Source: Mucidula mucida
Taxonomy: Eukaryota > Basidiomycota > Agaricomycetes > Agaricales > Physalacriaceae
Direction of reading: 5' to 3'
NCBI GenBank assembly: GCA_015501055.1
Contig: JADNYV010000087.1
Location: 1 to 64,000, forward strand
Length of the DNA: 64,000 bases
Shown: piece after piece, positions 1-12,204 of the stretch
Layout: every line of letters starts with the position of its first letter
Numbering within the stretch: position 1 is the stretch's first letter
Notes under the pieces: model-generated
Told to the model about the DNA's origin: nothing
Database searches by the model: none
Seen by the model: the letters and a program-made list of their open reading frames with translations, nothing else
Program-made: the position numbers and the translations under genes

Positions 1-184
1 CCCCGACTGCCATGCAGGAACAGACTTATGAAGTTGGTACGCGCCGTCTCGCAATGATACATGCATTCTTTGACTGGTTGCCCTCTTAGTAGTCATACTA
101 GCGGTGCGCGGCCGGTTGAAATACAAATCACCCGTTCGTTTTCTTGGTTTTGCTCCCGTCCTCCTCCTCTGATGCCTAACGTAG

Positions 185-435
185 GAATATTTCGTCAAGT
201 GGTATGGCTATCCGGACTCGGAGAACTCGTGAGTCGATATGCGTGCTGCTGACAGCGACAGTCACCAATCACCTTTTGCAGCTGGGAGCCCCCGTCGACG
301 TTCAAACCTGGCATGAGAGACCTCTTGAAGGCAGTATGGACGCAAATCAAAGAACAAGAAGGGCTCACTATGGATGACTTCGCAAGGTCATCCTTGAAAG
401 TCGAACTTGACCCACTGTGGATTAGTACGGCGTGA
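185..435 (+). CDS. Chromodomain protein, last two exons (partial gene)
   Basis: Two exons join in frame: 185-228 (acceptor CGTAG before it, donor GTGAGT after it) and 282-435 (acceptor TTTTGCAG), ending in TGA. The joined reading EYFVKWYGYPDSENSWEP is the core of a chromodomain, with the aromatic cage tryptophan and the SWEP ending. A 40-residue helical-looking tail follows. Chromodomains bind methylated histone tails; they also occur at the C-terminus of chromoviral integrases, so a host chromatin protein or an old Ty3/gypsy remnant are both possible. No retroelement sequence is seen in the 184 bases to the left. Upstream exons lie beyond the window or are not resolvable; a stretch ending ACTTATGAAGTTG before a GTACGC donor near 38 could be the preceding exon. 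Confidence 0.6.
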
Positions 436-669
436 TCTCTGAATGCACGACCAAGGCTAAAGCATGTTCTTCAGAGCAACGAGTTCATTACTTCTATCAA
501 GTATACAAGAACGGCATAACAAGCGGCTCCTATCCAATCCACGGTCATACCTCGACTCAGCATTCTTTGAAACGCAAGGTATGCTGGCGTTCTTTCACTA
601 TTCTAATTTGAGACTTATTAATCAACTCAGCGAGATCACTCAGAACCCGAAAAACGGAAGCCTTCTTCG

Positions 670-2671
670 TTGGTGGTCGGGTGCAATCCCATAATTGAGT
701 TTACATCATTTGACTTTGCCCAGATACAATTACCTGCAGTGAAAGCGCCAGAAAGCCGCTCTTCAAACTCGAGTGATAGTTTCATGACCGAGGTGACTCC
801 TGATGATTCGGATACGAACATGCCTTCAACAAGGTTCGAACCTCCCGTTTGTCCAAAGCGCACCACGGATTCCTCAATAAAACTCCTCCCCCCATCTGGA
901 CATGACACAAGGAACGACTTTTCGGACGACGACGACGAACACTATAGAGGGTTGTTTTCAAGCGGGAGTGATGATACCATTAGTGAACCATCCCCTCGAC
1001 ACCCCATCTCCCCCGAGCTTGCAGTCGAGACGAATGCCCCACCCAATGAAATCACATCCTCCAGCCTTGAGGGACACCTCTCCATCTACAACGACGACAA
1101 CGACATGTCAACCGAAGAATCTCGGCATTCTGAAGTATTGTCCGATCCTGTTTGGGAGGGAAGCGTATTCCTCATTTCTGGAAACCTGATTCGTCAACAT
1201 TGCGGACGTGTTGCGATGAGACTTCTTTGCCCTACGATGGGCAAGTCAAACACGAATCATTGTTTTCCGCAGCTGCAATTGACTGTGGAACGTTTCTATC
1301 GGTTTTCGCTCGTCGCGCGCCTCATACAGAATGTCGATGTTAGCGTAAAGACGCTAGGATCGTTAAGCGAAGCGCCGGAGAATTCGAACCACCTCGATAT
1401 CCTTCAGCAGTATATGATGCGCACCAGAATGGTATCTTCGTCGTCTTACACCTAATCGTTACTGACACATTCTTTAGGTTGCTACAAGCCCGCGCAAAAT
1501 AATAGGTCGTAGACAAACCATGTGGATCTTGTTCTGTTCGAATATGACAGATGACCTCGGCCTTAATGAATGGGGCGTACCCACAACACCTCTGGCTGTC
1601 GCAGTGGTCGAATTTGGGCACCCATCTCGAGCCCCAAGAGCGCGTAAATCCATCTCTCGTCCACCAAGTGTCTTGGCAGCGATACTTACACACATCCCCA
1701 CGGTGGATATTCGTGCTCGGCAGTACCTCAGGATCGTGCAGTTTCCCGAGTGGCTGCATCGTGGGATCGTAGCAATTCAGCACGCCCTTTTTTATGCGAT
1801 GGATACCGAAAACGTACCTCTGCGATCTCAATTACAACGAGATTTCGATGCTCTGTTAAATATCCTCCCTATATATTCCCATCTCCAGCCGTCGACTAAT
1901 GCGTCTGACGCTACCATCGTCTTTATGCACTTCAGTGCTCTTGGAAAACCGAGTCGGCTGCCTTTACGAGAGATGAGGAAACGCAGGACGCCCATTTTCA
2001 TCGGATTTGGGAGAACGATTTCAAAGAATCCCAAGTTTGCTGTGCTGTTTCGTTCTGGTAAGTCCTCATCCTTGAAAATACTGGCAGACACAATGCTGAA
2101 ATGGGAGTCAGGTGATTTGATCACATTTTCGCCAGCGGTCTTGTGTGAAGAACCTCTGCGAATCCTTGATATAATTGCGAGAGTACGAGAAATGGGCCGC
2201 GGATGGAGAGTGTACGTGCCGACTTATATTTTGGGCGCGGCTTTCGTCCAATATAAGGATTACCGATCGGAAAGCAAGGTCGTACAAGCATATACAAGGT
2301 ATGACAACACTTCATACAGTTTGCGATACCAACATACCGCCATTAGGGGAACGTTTGCATTCGAATGGATCCTAGACGCCGTAGTCGCGGGAGATTTGGA
2401 GATGACTTTCGGTCTTCTCCATCGGCGCGCTCCCGTGTATACGTGCGACACGGACTTGATCCTGCGGAGATGTTTGGACGACTATGCTGAGTCCAAGCAA
2501 TGGCTTGCTATGCCTGAGGCGGCAATTTCGAAGGAGATGCTGTTGCGACAGAGATCAGTGAGCATTAGTGCGCAGTTTAGGAGGTATGTTGTCTTGGATA
2601 TTGAACAGGCTACGAGGGTTGAGGATGAGGTAAGAAAGGTCATCATCGCGCGGTGCCCGAATGAGTGCTGA
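670..2671 (+). CDS. Uncharacterised protein with disordered acidic N-terminus
   Basis: Exons 670-1431 and 1478-2671 are joined by a 46 bp intron (ATG|GTATCT...CTTTAG|GTT, phase 0), giving about 651 residues. The first 200 residues are Ser/Asp/Glu-rich and low in complexity, with an acidic run FSDDDDEH, and look disordered. The C-terminal 380 residues are compact and look folded, with no motif I can name. The start at 670 is simply the first methionine of the open frame; an upstream exon is possible. I do not recognise the family. It resembles the many Agaricomycete-specific hypothetical proteins, and no function is inferred. Confidence 0.55.
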
Positions 2672-4131
2672 TTTTGTTCCAGTTTGAATGGCTTACTTGT
2701 AAGGAGTTTGTGGACAGTCTGTAACAACATGTATTGTAAGCGACAAAACGACGTAGGCACTAGGCTTCCCATCATCTTTCGTTCCGAGCGTTCCATCGAT
2801 TCATTTTAACGAGCGTGATGAAAGATTGTTCGTTTCGTCAAAACCTGGCTGCTCGTCTCCGCCGATGATGATTGAAGTCTAGACTGCGAGCAAAATGCAA
2901 CTTCGCGCAAGTCAGGATGGATCGACAGTGGTATTACCTGCGTATAGTGACGGTTGGATGGATGGTACTTGATGGCTTGGCCTTCTTATGTATGGTCGAT
3001 ATTCGGACGGATATGGCACTCGAAGGTCCCGTCGCGGCTGTTTCACGCAGTGCATGGGCGTCAGGACTGTTATTTGACTGGGCCGATGAGTGAGATGCGC
3101 CTTCTTGTGGCTTTGATTATTAAACGCTCCGTCGCTGATAAGAGATGCCTAGCGTCGAAAGCTACTACTCGCATCATGTCATGCAGAAGCTCGTCCGAAA
3201 TAGGACATTCACTTCGAACTGGACCCTGAACATCTTCCAGATCTTGTCTCTTCCAGGGGGGAATAGTTTGGGATGCTCGAGACGCGTGTATAGGTGGATG
3301 TATGGTGAATATCGTGTGGGCCAGGAGGATGTAAGAATTGGGGCAGGAACGGTACTTGTACAAGGGATGATTAGCGGTGGAAACCATCTCGTGGTGACTT
3401 GAGAATATGTAACTGGTTACGCGGAACCCGCGAGCGTGTAATTAAAGCGTTTGATCCAGAAGGTAAGATTGACCGATAGCATGGTAGATGGCGGCGGAAA
3501 TGGGGTACAAAAAGGTATGAGAGAGAAGTAAAAAAGGACCCACCGGCTCATGGAAATTCAATCGAATGAATGACATTGGACACCAGGAGAGTTCTGCAGA
3601 AGACCATCACGGTTCGCCCTGAGGCTGATGGTGGTATGGATCGCTCATTTGAGGCAATCGGAAGACGAACTTGACACGATCTGAAATGACCGAGAAGAAT
3701 GGAAACGATGCTCCCTTCGATCCGGCAAGACAAGAGATACCGTCCGGGTAATGACTGCATTTGTGGACCTCGTATGGTCTGCCCTCCTCGCCGCCGTCGT
3801 CGACAACGAGCACAATGCGGGACTCTCCGCCATGGCTGATTAAGACTCCGCTTCAGGCACAGTCACGCAGCCGACCTTGTGTTGTTTACCCACCAACGGA
3901 CATTCGAATTGCTGGGCTCGCGCGGAGAGATCTTCCCCAGATTACAGGACCCTCGAAGGAATCTGCCCAAAACGGGTTTGACCGCATATTGACTGCACTG
4001 TGGACGCCGCTGGACTGCCTTTTTCACTGTTTTCCTCGCCCAACAGACAAATTCGACCCGGTAACTGCGCAGAGCCGGAAATTCGCTAGTAACGGCTTGA
4101 AACGCATCTTTTTCGAGAGCCTGGCAGCAGA
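2672..4131. other. Intergenic, no supported gene
   Basis: Only short overlapping frames without splice-consistent continuation. Part holds the 3' flank of the preceding gene and the promoter of the SS18-like gene. Confidence 0.5.
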
Positions 4132-5566
4132 TTGGCAGCTCGTGCTATCGGATTCAATCGTGGGCCGTATATTGCAGCCAACTATTTCCGGCCAATGATC
4201 CATCTCGATCATAATCACCACCCGTCTCCCCTTTCCCCCCACCAAAAGAATCTTATCTCACCGGGAGAGCATAAAATACACGCCTGGGCTGATGACCCAA
4301 TTGCCTACAAGCCGTCCCCCGCCCCGCACTTAGAAAACAACGCCCCGTCTTCCTCCCCCTCCCCCCGTTCCAAACCAACCGTGTCCCGTCCATCCTCTCC
4401 CTCGGCGGACGCTGCTGCACAGAGCAGTTCTCCGCTGTCGGCCCCACCTGAACCTGCCTCGCCGCATGCACCTAGTGACTCGGCTACAGATGCCAAGGCT
4501 GTGGCTGCTGCGTCACGCCAGTCCACACCATTGAGCGAGCTTTCCCCTGCTCCAGACGACGACGAACCAGAACAGGATGCAAAAGACGACGAGTCAAGAG
4601 CAGAAGATCCTCCTCCTCCCCAAACATCCCCCACCGTTGCCGAATCTTCCGCTTCTAGCTCTGCGGAAGCCCAGCCAAATGGATATCCAGAGCCCACTCG
4701 CGACACGCCCTCCCTCGACATTATCACCCGTGCCGCATCTCGTGCCGCCTCAACATCCTCCGCAGATACCAGAATTGTTCTTATACTCGAGCTCAATGTG
4801 GAAATGCTCAGGTGAGTCTATAAACGAAACGCGCGTATTACTCAACTAACCATTCATCTCCATAGAGTTTGTATGGAATTCCAAGCTCACGGCATACATA
4901 CCTCCGACCCAAGATACACAAGGTGAGTACCAGTCTTCTATTACGCCTCACCTCTCAACGCGGAACATCTCGTAGCTACTCCTCGCGTCTGCAGTCAAAC
5001 CTTACATGGTTAGCCGGATATGCTGATAAAACTCGACAAATGGTGCGTCTTTCCAGACTCCGCGGGCTTACCTATTTGAACCTCACCTGGCAGATGCAAC
5101 TTCCCATGATGGACGCCCCACCCCCCAACGACTTTGTTCCCATCCACCGCATCCAGGAGATATACTCCGAATTCCCCATGCTTTTCGCCCAAGAGCTTGC
5201 CCGCCAGCAGCAACAGCAGCACCATATGCCAGGGCCCATCTCTTCCAACCCCTCCTTTAGCAGCCTAAAACGCGATCGTCCAGACGACTCTATGCCCGAT
5301 TTCATGAACAAGCGACGCGACACAGGCGAATCGAAAAACATGATGCCCCCTCCCGCCGCAATGCCTGGGATAAATAGAGGAGACTCGTTCTCCATGCCAA
5401 ATGGTACTCCACAGCCTCCGTCCGCGTCGCTGCCAATGTCAGATCCGTCACTTGGAGCTCCTACGCCTGGTTTTTCAGATGGTCAAATGGCTACTCGGGA
5501 ACGTACGCGACAAGCTCAGCTTCGAATGCAGCAGCAGCAGCAGCAGCAACAACAACAACAACAACA

Positions 5567-5601
<35 letters not shown>

Positions 5602-7128
5602 AACAGCAACAGAGACAGATGTCACCGCCATCGCAGGTCGGTCCTGGTCCCATGCAGTCCAACGCAGTCCCAGGCCCGTCAAATATGCCTGGAGGTTCTC
5701 AACGTCCTACACCCCAACAAATCAGTACCCTTCCCCCTCCCTTCCAAAATGCCTATCATATGCTTCAAACGCCCAATCACCCCTTCATACAGCGGTTATG
5801 CGAGAGCGTACCCAATTTCTCGCAACTGCCGCTCCAGGTGCAGCTCCAGAGAGTCGTTATGTTCTCGGTATGCCTTCTTCCGTTGATGCGAAGGTTTGAG
5901 ATCCTGATGTTTTGATTTTTTTTAGCAACATCTTCAGAAGCAGCAACAGGCGCAGCAGCAGCAGCAGCAGCACCAGAATCAGCAGGGAGGCGGGATGGGA
6001 AATGGGCCTATGGGCGGTGGCGGAGGGTTCCCGGGCCACACTAATTCCATATCTCCGCAATCGCAGGCGTCACCGATGGGCATGGATCCGCGCTCGATGG
6101 GCTCACCCCCAATACCCGGCATGATACCTGGGGGTATGGGCGGCGGTGGAGGAAACGGAATGCCTGGCGGCGGAATGAATGGTGGTATGCCTGGTGGCGG
6201 CATGTCCGGCCCAGGAATGCCGAATAGTGGACTGCCTGGCGGAGGGATGCACGGTGGGATGCCGGGTGGGGGAATGTCTGGAGGCGGGGGAATGCCTGGG
6301 GGATCGATTTCTGGCGGAGGGATGCCTGGAGGAGGAAACATGAACAACATGAGTCCTAACCAACGGCAATTTATGCTCATGCAGCAGCAGCAACAGCAAT
6401 CACGAAACCAGGCACCCCAACAGCAGGGATTCCAGGGTATGGGTATGGGGAACCAGCCAATGAGCGCCCAGCAGCAGCAGCAGTTGTTGTTCCAGCAGCA
6501 GGAGCGGATGCGCATGGAACAGGATCGGGTGCGCCAAGAGCAGGAGCGGCGACAACATCAGCAACAACAGCCTCAGCAGGTTCCACCGATGGGTTCCCCG
6601 CACATAGGCGGTCCGGACAACTTCCCCGCCTTGCGGTCAAATTCGACTATTCCCGGTATAGCGCGTAGTACGAGATCACCGTCAGATGGCGCGCCGTCGC
6701 CAATGACTCCCAGAATGCGATCATCAATGGGCCCAGACGACTTTCAACGAATGATGATGCAGCAACAGCAGCAGCAGCAGCAGCAACGACCCAATCCGAA
6801 TCAATTCGCACAGCAACAGCAACAGATGAATTGGCAGCAGCAGCAGCAGCAGATGGGCGGGTTCGGTGGTGGTCCTGGGCCGGGCATGTCGAGACCGCCG
6901 AGTGCTGGCTTTGGTGCGCCTTCTCCGTCAGCAGGCGGGCAAAACAACTGGGGCGTGATGGGTGGTGGCGGCGGAGGCGGCGGCGGAATGGTCGGTGGAT
7001 ACCCGTTTGATGCGTCGTCTGGCTCGATGGATATGATGGCCCAGACGCCACGCCAGGCGCCTGCGCCACAGCACGCTGGGATGGATCTGTCCTTGGGCAA
7101 CGACATTGACTTCAACTGGCCGCAATAG
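4132..7128 (+). CDS. SS18/SNF11-like Gln-rich protein, putative SWI/SNF subunit
   Basis: Five exons: 4132-4811, 4866-4922, 4976-5042, 5094-5867 and 5926-7128, all with GT-AG introns of 50-60 bp and a continuous frame. Residues about 220-265, spread over the first three short introns, read LNVEMLRVCMEFQ, then SRLQSNLTWLAGYAD. This matches the pattern of the SSXT/SNH domain of human SS18 (a line of N-L-hydrophobic residues ending NLxYLAxIAD) that docks onto SWI/SNF ATPase complexes. The rest is low complexity: Pro/Ser-rich N-terminus, a 28-residue polyglutamine run, Gly-Met-Pro repeats and more Gln blocks, as in SS18 and other coactivators. A nuclear role in chromatin remodelling is inferred. 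An in-frame ATG at 4195 is an alternative start. Confidence 0.6.
5529..5612 (+). repeat. CAG/CAA polyglutamine tract (28 codons)
   Basis: Pure Gln run encoded by mixed CAG and CAA blocks inside the SS18-like gene. CAA interruptions would slow replication slippage. Shorter Gln runs recur at about 6381-6560 and 6760-6850. Confidence 0.95.
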
Positions 7129-7960
7129 CGTAGGAATGGGGGGGTGGGGCCGGATTGGTTTGGTTTTCGCGGTTTTGTTTAGTATCTCATCTGTCTATAC
7201 TTCACCCCATTTAGCATGTTTCTTTTTATACTATTACAATTTTGATGATGTTTACGAGTTTGGTTTTTTTTTCTTTTTTTTTTCAAGTACACTGTCTACC
7301 TCCATTATAGTATTCGCGCTTTGTTGCTTTGTGTATCCGGGAATTGTAAATGTTACATCGCAGAGCTGGGTGAAAGAGTTTGAAATGCGCGTTTACAACA
7401 CGAGCACTGTCGAGGGATGTCGATCATCGATGAAAACTAGTGAGCGATCTGAAAACGTACATGCGAAGTCTACAGAGCCATTGACCAGCACTAGAGAGAC
7501 ATTCTCGGAGCGAGGCAGCGTTGGCGGTCGAACTAAATCTCGCACATTTCATCCTAGAGTTCCATGGACTCCAACTGCGCTGGCTTCGTAGCAATAAAAT
7601 CTCTCACCGACGAATACCATTGCCGAAAACGCGCAAGTACTCACTACAGCTTGGTCGTAGCCACAATCGCGAAGATGCGCTGAAAACTCCAGGTCAGAAA
7701 GTTTACTCACTCTCGAAGTCGTGTCGACTGGCCCAATAAAAGTCGAAAGCCAAATTTGTAGGTATACAGTATACACCTGAGAATTTCGTCGGGGGGGACC
7801 TTCCAGATCAAGTTTTACAGGAGAGAATGGTGTTGGGGCTAGGTGAGGGGGCTGGAACATAAACCATTTGTGTATTCCGAAGATGCCAGAAGATTTATTA
7901 ACCTTGATGGGCCCGATTAGCCTAGTATTCAAGGAGACAATACTGCTGTGGTGCAGTACC
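7129..7960. other. Intergenic between convergent genes
   Basis: Contains the probable 3' UTR of the SS18-like gene, including a T-rich run around 7265-7283. No supported gene. Confidence 0.5.
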
Positions 7961-8755
7961 TCATGCCAGAGCTGGAACCATCTCGCTCCTCATCTCCGCA
8001 ATCCGCTTCCTCTGTCTCCTCTTATTCAAATGTTTCGTCTGCTCCCGCAGTCGCACGTCCTCCAACCGCTCGCGCTCCTTCCGCTCCTTTTTCTGCAACC
8101 GCGTCTCCTTCTTACCCGTACCAGGACCAGTTAATTGCGGCTTGGGAACTGTCTACAGGTCAACCATTATTCCGGACAGAGATAAAAAAAAAAAAGAAAA
8201 ACGGACTCTGTTGTGATTGGCGCTGCTGCTGTCGCTGCGCCAGCGCCGTTTCCGAACGGAGCAGCCATGCGTAATGGTTCCCGCTGCGTATGGAGCGTAT
8301 TTCGCCGTTGGTGGCCATTACAGGGAGGATGTGGGATTTAAGGAATCTAGGGAGAGAGATGTGAAGGTTTTCATTTTCATAGAGGACTACTAATGAAATA
8401 CGTACGTTTTAGATTTAACAGCGGGATCCTCTAAACTCTCGTTGGCTCTAGCTGGACATGAGATGATGATCATCAAAGTGAGATTTTGCACTCACCTCCG
8501 CATGATATCTTTCGAGTTTAAGCCGCCTTCATTTTCCTTCAAGGCTCTTCTGACTGCTTCCCGGCCCCTTCGGAGTTCGACGGTGCGCTGGGTCCGTTGG
8601 GCGGCGAGGGTTTCTAGGATATTGGGCTTCAAGGTAGACTTGGCCACCTGCACTAGACTCATGGTACTTGACGAGGAAAGTCGCGAGGCCACGGCGTCGT
8701 GTCGGAAAAGTCCGGCTTTCTTTTTGACACGATCACGCGACAGTGTCTTAGTCAT
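7961..8755 (-). CDS. Small basic coiled-coil protein, uncharacterised
   Basis: Four minus-strand exons can be joined in frame. The first begins MTKTLSRDRVKKKAG at 8755 and ends at a CGGAG|GTGAGT donor. A short exon reads ANESLEDPAVKSK, a third begins after CCCTAG with FLKSHILPVMATNG, and the last begins after GACAG and ends MVPALA with the stop at 7961. The product is about 207 residues, strongly basic, with a heptad-like Lys/Glu/Arg-rich C-terminal helix (KKETRLQKKERKERER). This composition is common in nucleolar and ribosome-assembly factors, but I cannot assign a family. A poly-A/T tract near 8186 lies inside the third intron. Confidence 0.5.
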
Positions 8756-9103
8756 TCTCGACGAAGCGCGCGATATACTTCTACAGTACTCCTACTTTGG
8801 CGCCAGCATCAGCTCAATATCTGGCTAGACACATATCTTGCCCTGAAATTAGCAGTCCGCATCTCCAGCACTTTCTTCGTGCATGTCCTTGATCTCTCTT
8901 CTACATTGGGGGGCGCCGACACTCCGGTAAGGAGAGATATTCAAAATGATCCCAATTGACAATGATGGCGAAGATTCGAGCGAAGATGGCGAAAAGATAT
9001 CACCTAAACCAAAGACTCACCCAAAGACTGAAGATGGTAAAACGACGTGGATGAATCCAAGCTCGCATTCCCTTCCTTTGATATATACATGTACACACCG
9101 TGT
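8756..9103. other. Intergenic, no supported gene
   Basis: Promoter side of the small basic protein and 3' flank of the glucosidase II beta gene. Nothing else recognised. Confidence 0.4.
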
Positions 9104-11208
9104 CTACAACTCCTCATGCCCGTTCGGCTCCGGCGAGACAGGCAAGCACAACGCAGGCGACGTGCCGGTGAACTGATACTGGCACTTTTCCAACTCGGCC
9201 ACCGTGTGGATCACATTCTCCGTCCCGCACGTCATGACCAACTACGCCCGATTAACAATATAAAGAGACGATAAATAAACGCTTACAAGTAAACTCCGCT
9301 CTGGGCCATTCCAGCACTTGGTACCCTTGGTGTACATTTGCTTCTGATAGTATTCAGGCGTGCCAGGCTCCGCATCCGGATTCCAGGATGAGAATTTTCT
9401 GGCGAGATCAAACATCACACACCTCAGTTCGTTCAAAGGACCACTTACCCGAGGTTGAACGTCGTTCCGCCCTTCTTGGGCTTCTGCTTCGATGCTCCAA
9501 ACAAACACACCTCGTAAGTATAGCTAGAACCTCAAAATTAGCGCAACAACCACAACAATGGTAGACGCGAACTGACTCTCCGAGGTCCTTTTCCAAGCAT
9601 GTTCCGTCGAGCTTTTTCCACTCGCCTTGGAGTCCAAAGGTAGTACCATCCGACAATTTCTGCAAATCCTCCTCAGCCGTTTGTTTCTCCTTCTCCACCT
9701 TTCTTAACGAATTCTTCGCATCGTTGAGAGCTTGCTGGGCGTGAGTGGACTCTGTAACGCCAGTCAGCAATGCATAAAGGATGACGGGACATTGCACCGA
9801 CCTGTCGACACGCCAACGGTTGGGCGAATGACACCGATGGTCTCCATCCATCCAAGAAGCGCGTCTTTGAAATCGTCATATAGAGGCAGAAGGACATCAG
9901 GAAGATAATTCGAGAGTTCAAAGACTGATTGATATGTTAGCATTATTCGGGAGTTGAAAACAAAAACACGCACGCATAGATCCTTCTCCCGGTGTCCTAA
10001 TGTGCTCGTCATGTTCGAGCAGCAACGACACATAATCCGTCTTGAGGAGCTTGGGCAGATCCTTTTCCAGTTGTACAGCCGTCCATTCGCCCTCGGGTAT
10101 AACCTCCTCAGGCTCCGAAACGGACTTTTCGCCGTCTTCAGTTTCCTCTGTTTCTGTAGAAGCGTCCTTCCCAACGTCGTTAATGTGGGGGAGCCCCGCG
10201 AGGTATTCCCACCCGCGAACGGCATCGAGGACAGCCATGTCTTGATAATTGGGGTTGTAGCCCGTCCGAAGAGCATCCAAAATCTCGCTCAATGTCTTGT
10301 CGCGTTCTAAATGTTTCTTGTGTTCGCGTTGAAGGGAATTGAGAGCGTCTCGGTGTTCAATGAGGGACTGGTATAGAGCTGTAATATGTAATTTGAGTTT
10401 GAAACTGTGAATGATGGGACAAGCACATACGGGATTCCTTCTTGTAATCGAGCTCGGCGGCGGATAATGATTCGGTACGGTCAGCGATATCTCGAGGACT
10501 GTGAGATATCATTCTTGTGTTATGGATATGCGTACCTTGCAATCTCGCAACTTCTCTCTCGCGAACGGCGATCTCTTGAGAAGATGTCTGGATGACGCCC
10601 TCGAGGCGGTTCTTTTCCTTCTCAGCGAAAGTAACATATGTTGATCGTATTTTGGCACCCTAGCGACCCGTGAGCGACACAGCAAATACACGGCACGGCG
10701 GGACTCACAGTTTTCTGTATCTTGAGTTCCTCGGCGCGTTTCTTTCTATATTCCTTGCCAACTTGGACACAGGTGTTCTCACAGACGCCAGGCCGTTCGT
10801 CTGAGCCGTCGCAGCATTCAGGCTCTGTATTCAAAGGTAAGTAATAACCAAACAATTTCACAGATATGAACGCACCGCAAAGCCCGTCTCTTACTCTTGA
10901 ACTCGGAATGTTCGCGCCTATGTGTCCCTCATTCCGGCAATAGAAATATGTATTCGGGCAGGCGCCAGTGCCTGCAATCACTCAGTACTAATGCAGAGAC
11001 CGCTCAGACGCGTCAGACCTGGCTCATCGCTGCCGTCGGGGCAGTCGCACGAATCGTCGTTGACAAACGTGCAAGGAATCTCCTTTGAACCGTCCAAGCA
11101 TTTCCAGGATCCAGATGCCGAGGGCGCGTAGTTCGGCTGAAGTTGAGGCGGTACACCAACGACCTCGGCGGCGCGCGCGACAGGCAAGAGCAGCAGCCAG
11201 GGAATCAT
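9104..11208 (-). CDS. GTB1: Glucosidase II beta subunit (PRKCSH-like)
   Basis: This is the regulatory subunit of ER glucosidase II, which trims glucose from N-glycans in the calnexin cycle. The minus-strand gene has about ten exons. It starts with a signal peptide (MIPWLLLLPVARAAE), followed by two Cys-rich LDL-receptor-A-like modules carrying CDCPDGSDEPG and ECCDGSDERPGVC. Next come a charged coiled-coil segment, an acidic region, and a C-terminal mannose-6-phosphate-receptor homology domain (FGLQGEWKKLDGTCLEK, SSWNPDAEPGTPEYY, CGTENVIHTVAELEKC). That order is diagnostic of the family. The protein ends HEEL, close to the HDEL retrieval signal. It is transcribed divergently from the eS25 gene, with starts 132 bp apart. 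Confidence 0.93.
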
Positions 11209-11340
11209 CGAGGTGTCTTGGTCGAGCGCAGAATAATGTTAACGTGTCTGAGTTTGGCAATCACCCCTGAACCAAACAGAGAGGCGCTCATCCATCCCAG
11301 CCAGATTTTGTGAGCACTCTCATCGACGGTCGACACTACA
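11209..11340. promoter_or_regulatory. Shared divergent promoter of GTB1 and RPS25
   Basis: Only 132 bp separate the two start codons, so both promoters and 5' leaders must lie in or overlap this interval. No clear TATA box is visible. Confidence 0.55.
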
Positions 11341-11840
11341 ATGGTGAGTCCTCGTTTCTCGTCGCCGACAGTCTGGGGCATTGCGTGGATGCATCGCTCG
11401 TCGCTGCAGACGTCGTTTATCGCTGGATGCATCGTGGATACCGTTGGGCTGACGGGGGTTCTTCTGACAGGCCAAGGCAAAAGCACCACCTCCGTCGTCC
11501 TCCAGTGGCGGCAAAGCCGCAAAAAAGAAGAAGTGGTCCAAGGGAAAGGTCAAGGACAAGGCCCAGCACGCTGTCACCCTCGACAAGGCCATGTTTGACC
11601 GCATCATGAAGGAGGTCCCCGCCTTCAAGTTCATCAGCCAGAGCATCCTCATCGAGCGACTCAAAATCAACGGCAGTCTCGCTCGTGTCGCCATCCGCCA
11701 CCTCGAGAAGGAGGGCGCTATCCGACGGATCGTGCACCACTCGGCACAACTGGTGTACAGTGCGTTTGTTTTCCCCTCCATTTTGCTGTTAGATGTCTGA
11801 TCGTTTTCGTTTAGCACGGGCAACAACGGCATCGGATTAG
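11341..11840 (+). CDS. RPS25: 40S ribosomal protein eS25
   Basis: Exon 1 (11341-11343) is just the ATG, followed by GTGAGT. Exon 2 is 11471-11759 and exon 3 is 11815-11840. An intron directly after the start codon is common in ribosomal protein genes. The product is about 105 residues. A Lys-rich N-terminal tail ([18 protein letters not shown]) is followed by the conserved eS25 fold (YKFIS-like [18 protein letters not shown], [16 protein letters not shown]). It is part of the small ribosomal subunit head near the E site and is needed for some IRES-driven initiation. The full length is present and no damage is seen. Confidence 0.97.
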
Positions 11841-12204
11841 ATATCCCGTTTATTCCTCGCACTCCATTACCACATATGCATATGTACACCAGAAGAAAAT
11901 ACATGCTGCTCGATGCCAACCAGTTTGAACGTTCTTTTAAGAAAGTGAACTCTATGAAGCGGATATGCGGATACTCGCGTCGCAAAACCTGAGTTGACCT
12001 TCGCTCCCTGAGTCTCTGTGTAGACTCAGACTTGCCCTCATCGGAGCACTTCGACTCAGAAAACCTCATAAGCCTCATCGTCATACAACAGCATTCATTT
12101 CAAGGCTTTGAAGAGACGATTCTCATCAGCGAGGAGAAGGCGCACCTCGTCGTCGACAAACCGCCTTGATTCTCGTCTTCGGAGTCACCGGTACGATAGT
12201 TGTA
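11841..12204. other. Intergenic 3' flank of RPS25
   Basis: Nothing recognised apart from the short approach to the palindromic element. Confidence 0.4.

Noticed and set aside
830..850. tRNA B-box-like GGTTCGAACC
   Set aside because: No A box or cloverleaf can be drawn around it and it lies inside a coding exon.
5979..7115. Long minus-strand frames rich in Pro, Cys or Ala opposite the SS18-like gene
   Set aside because: They are antisense shadows of CAG and Gly-Met-Pro repeats, with no motif or splice support.
11320..12084. 254-residue minus-strand frame opposite RPS25
   Set aside because: Antisense to a certain ribosomal protein gene and its flank, low similarity to any family.
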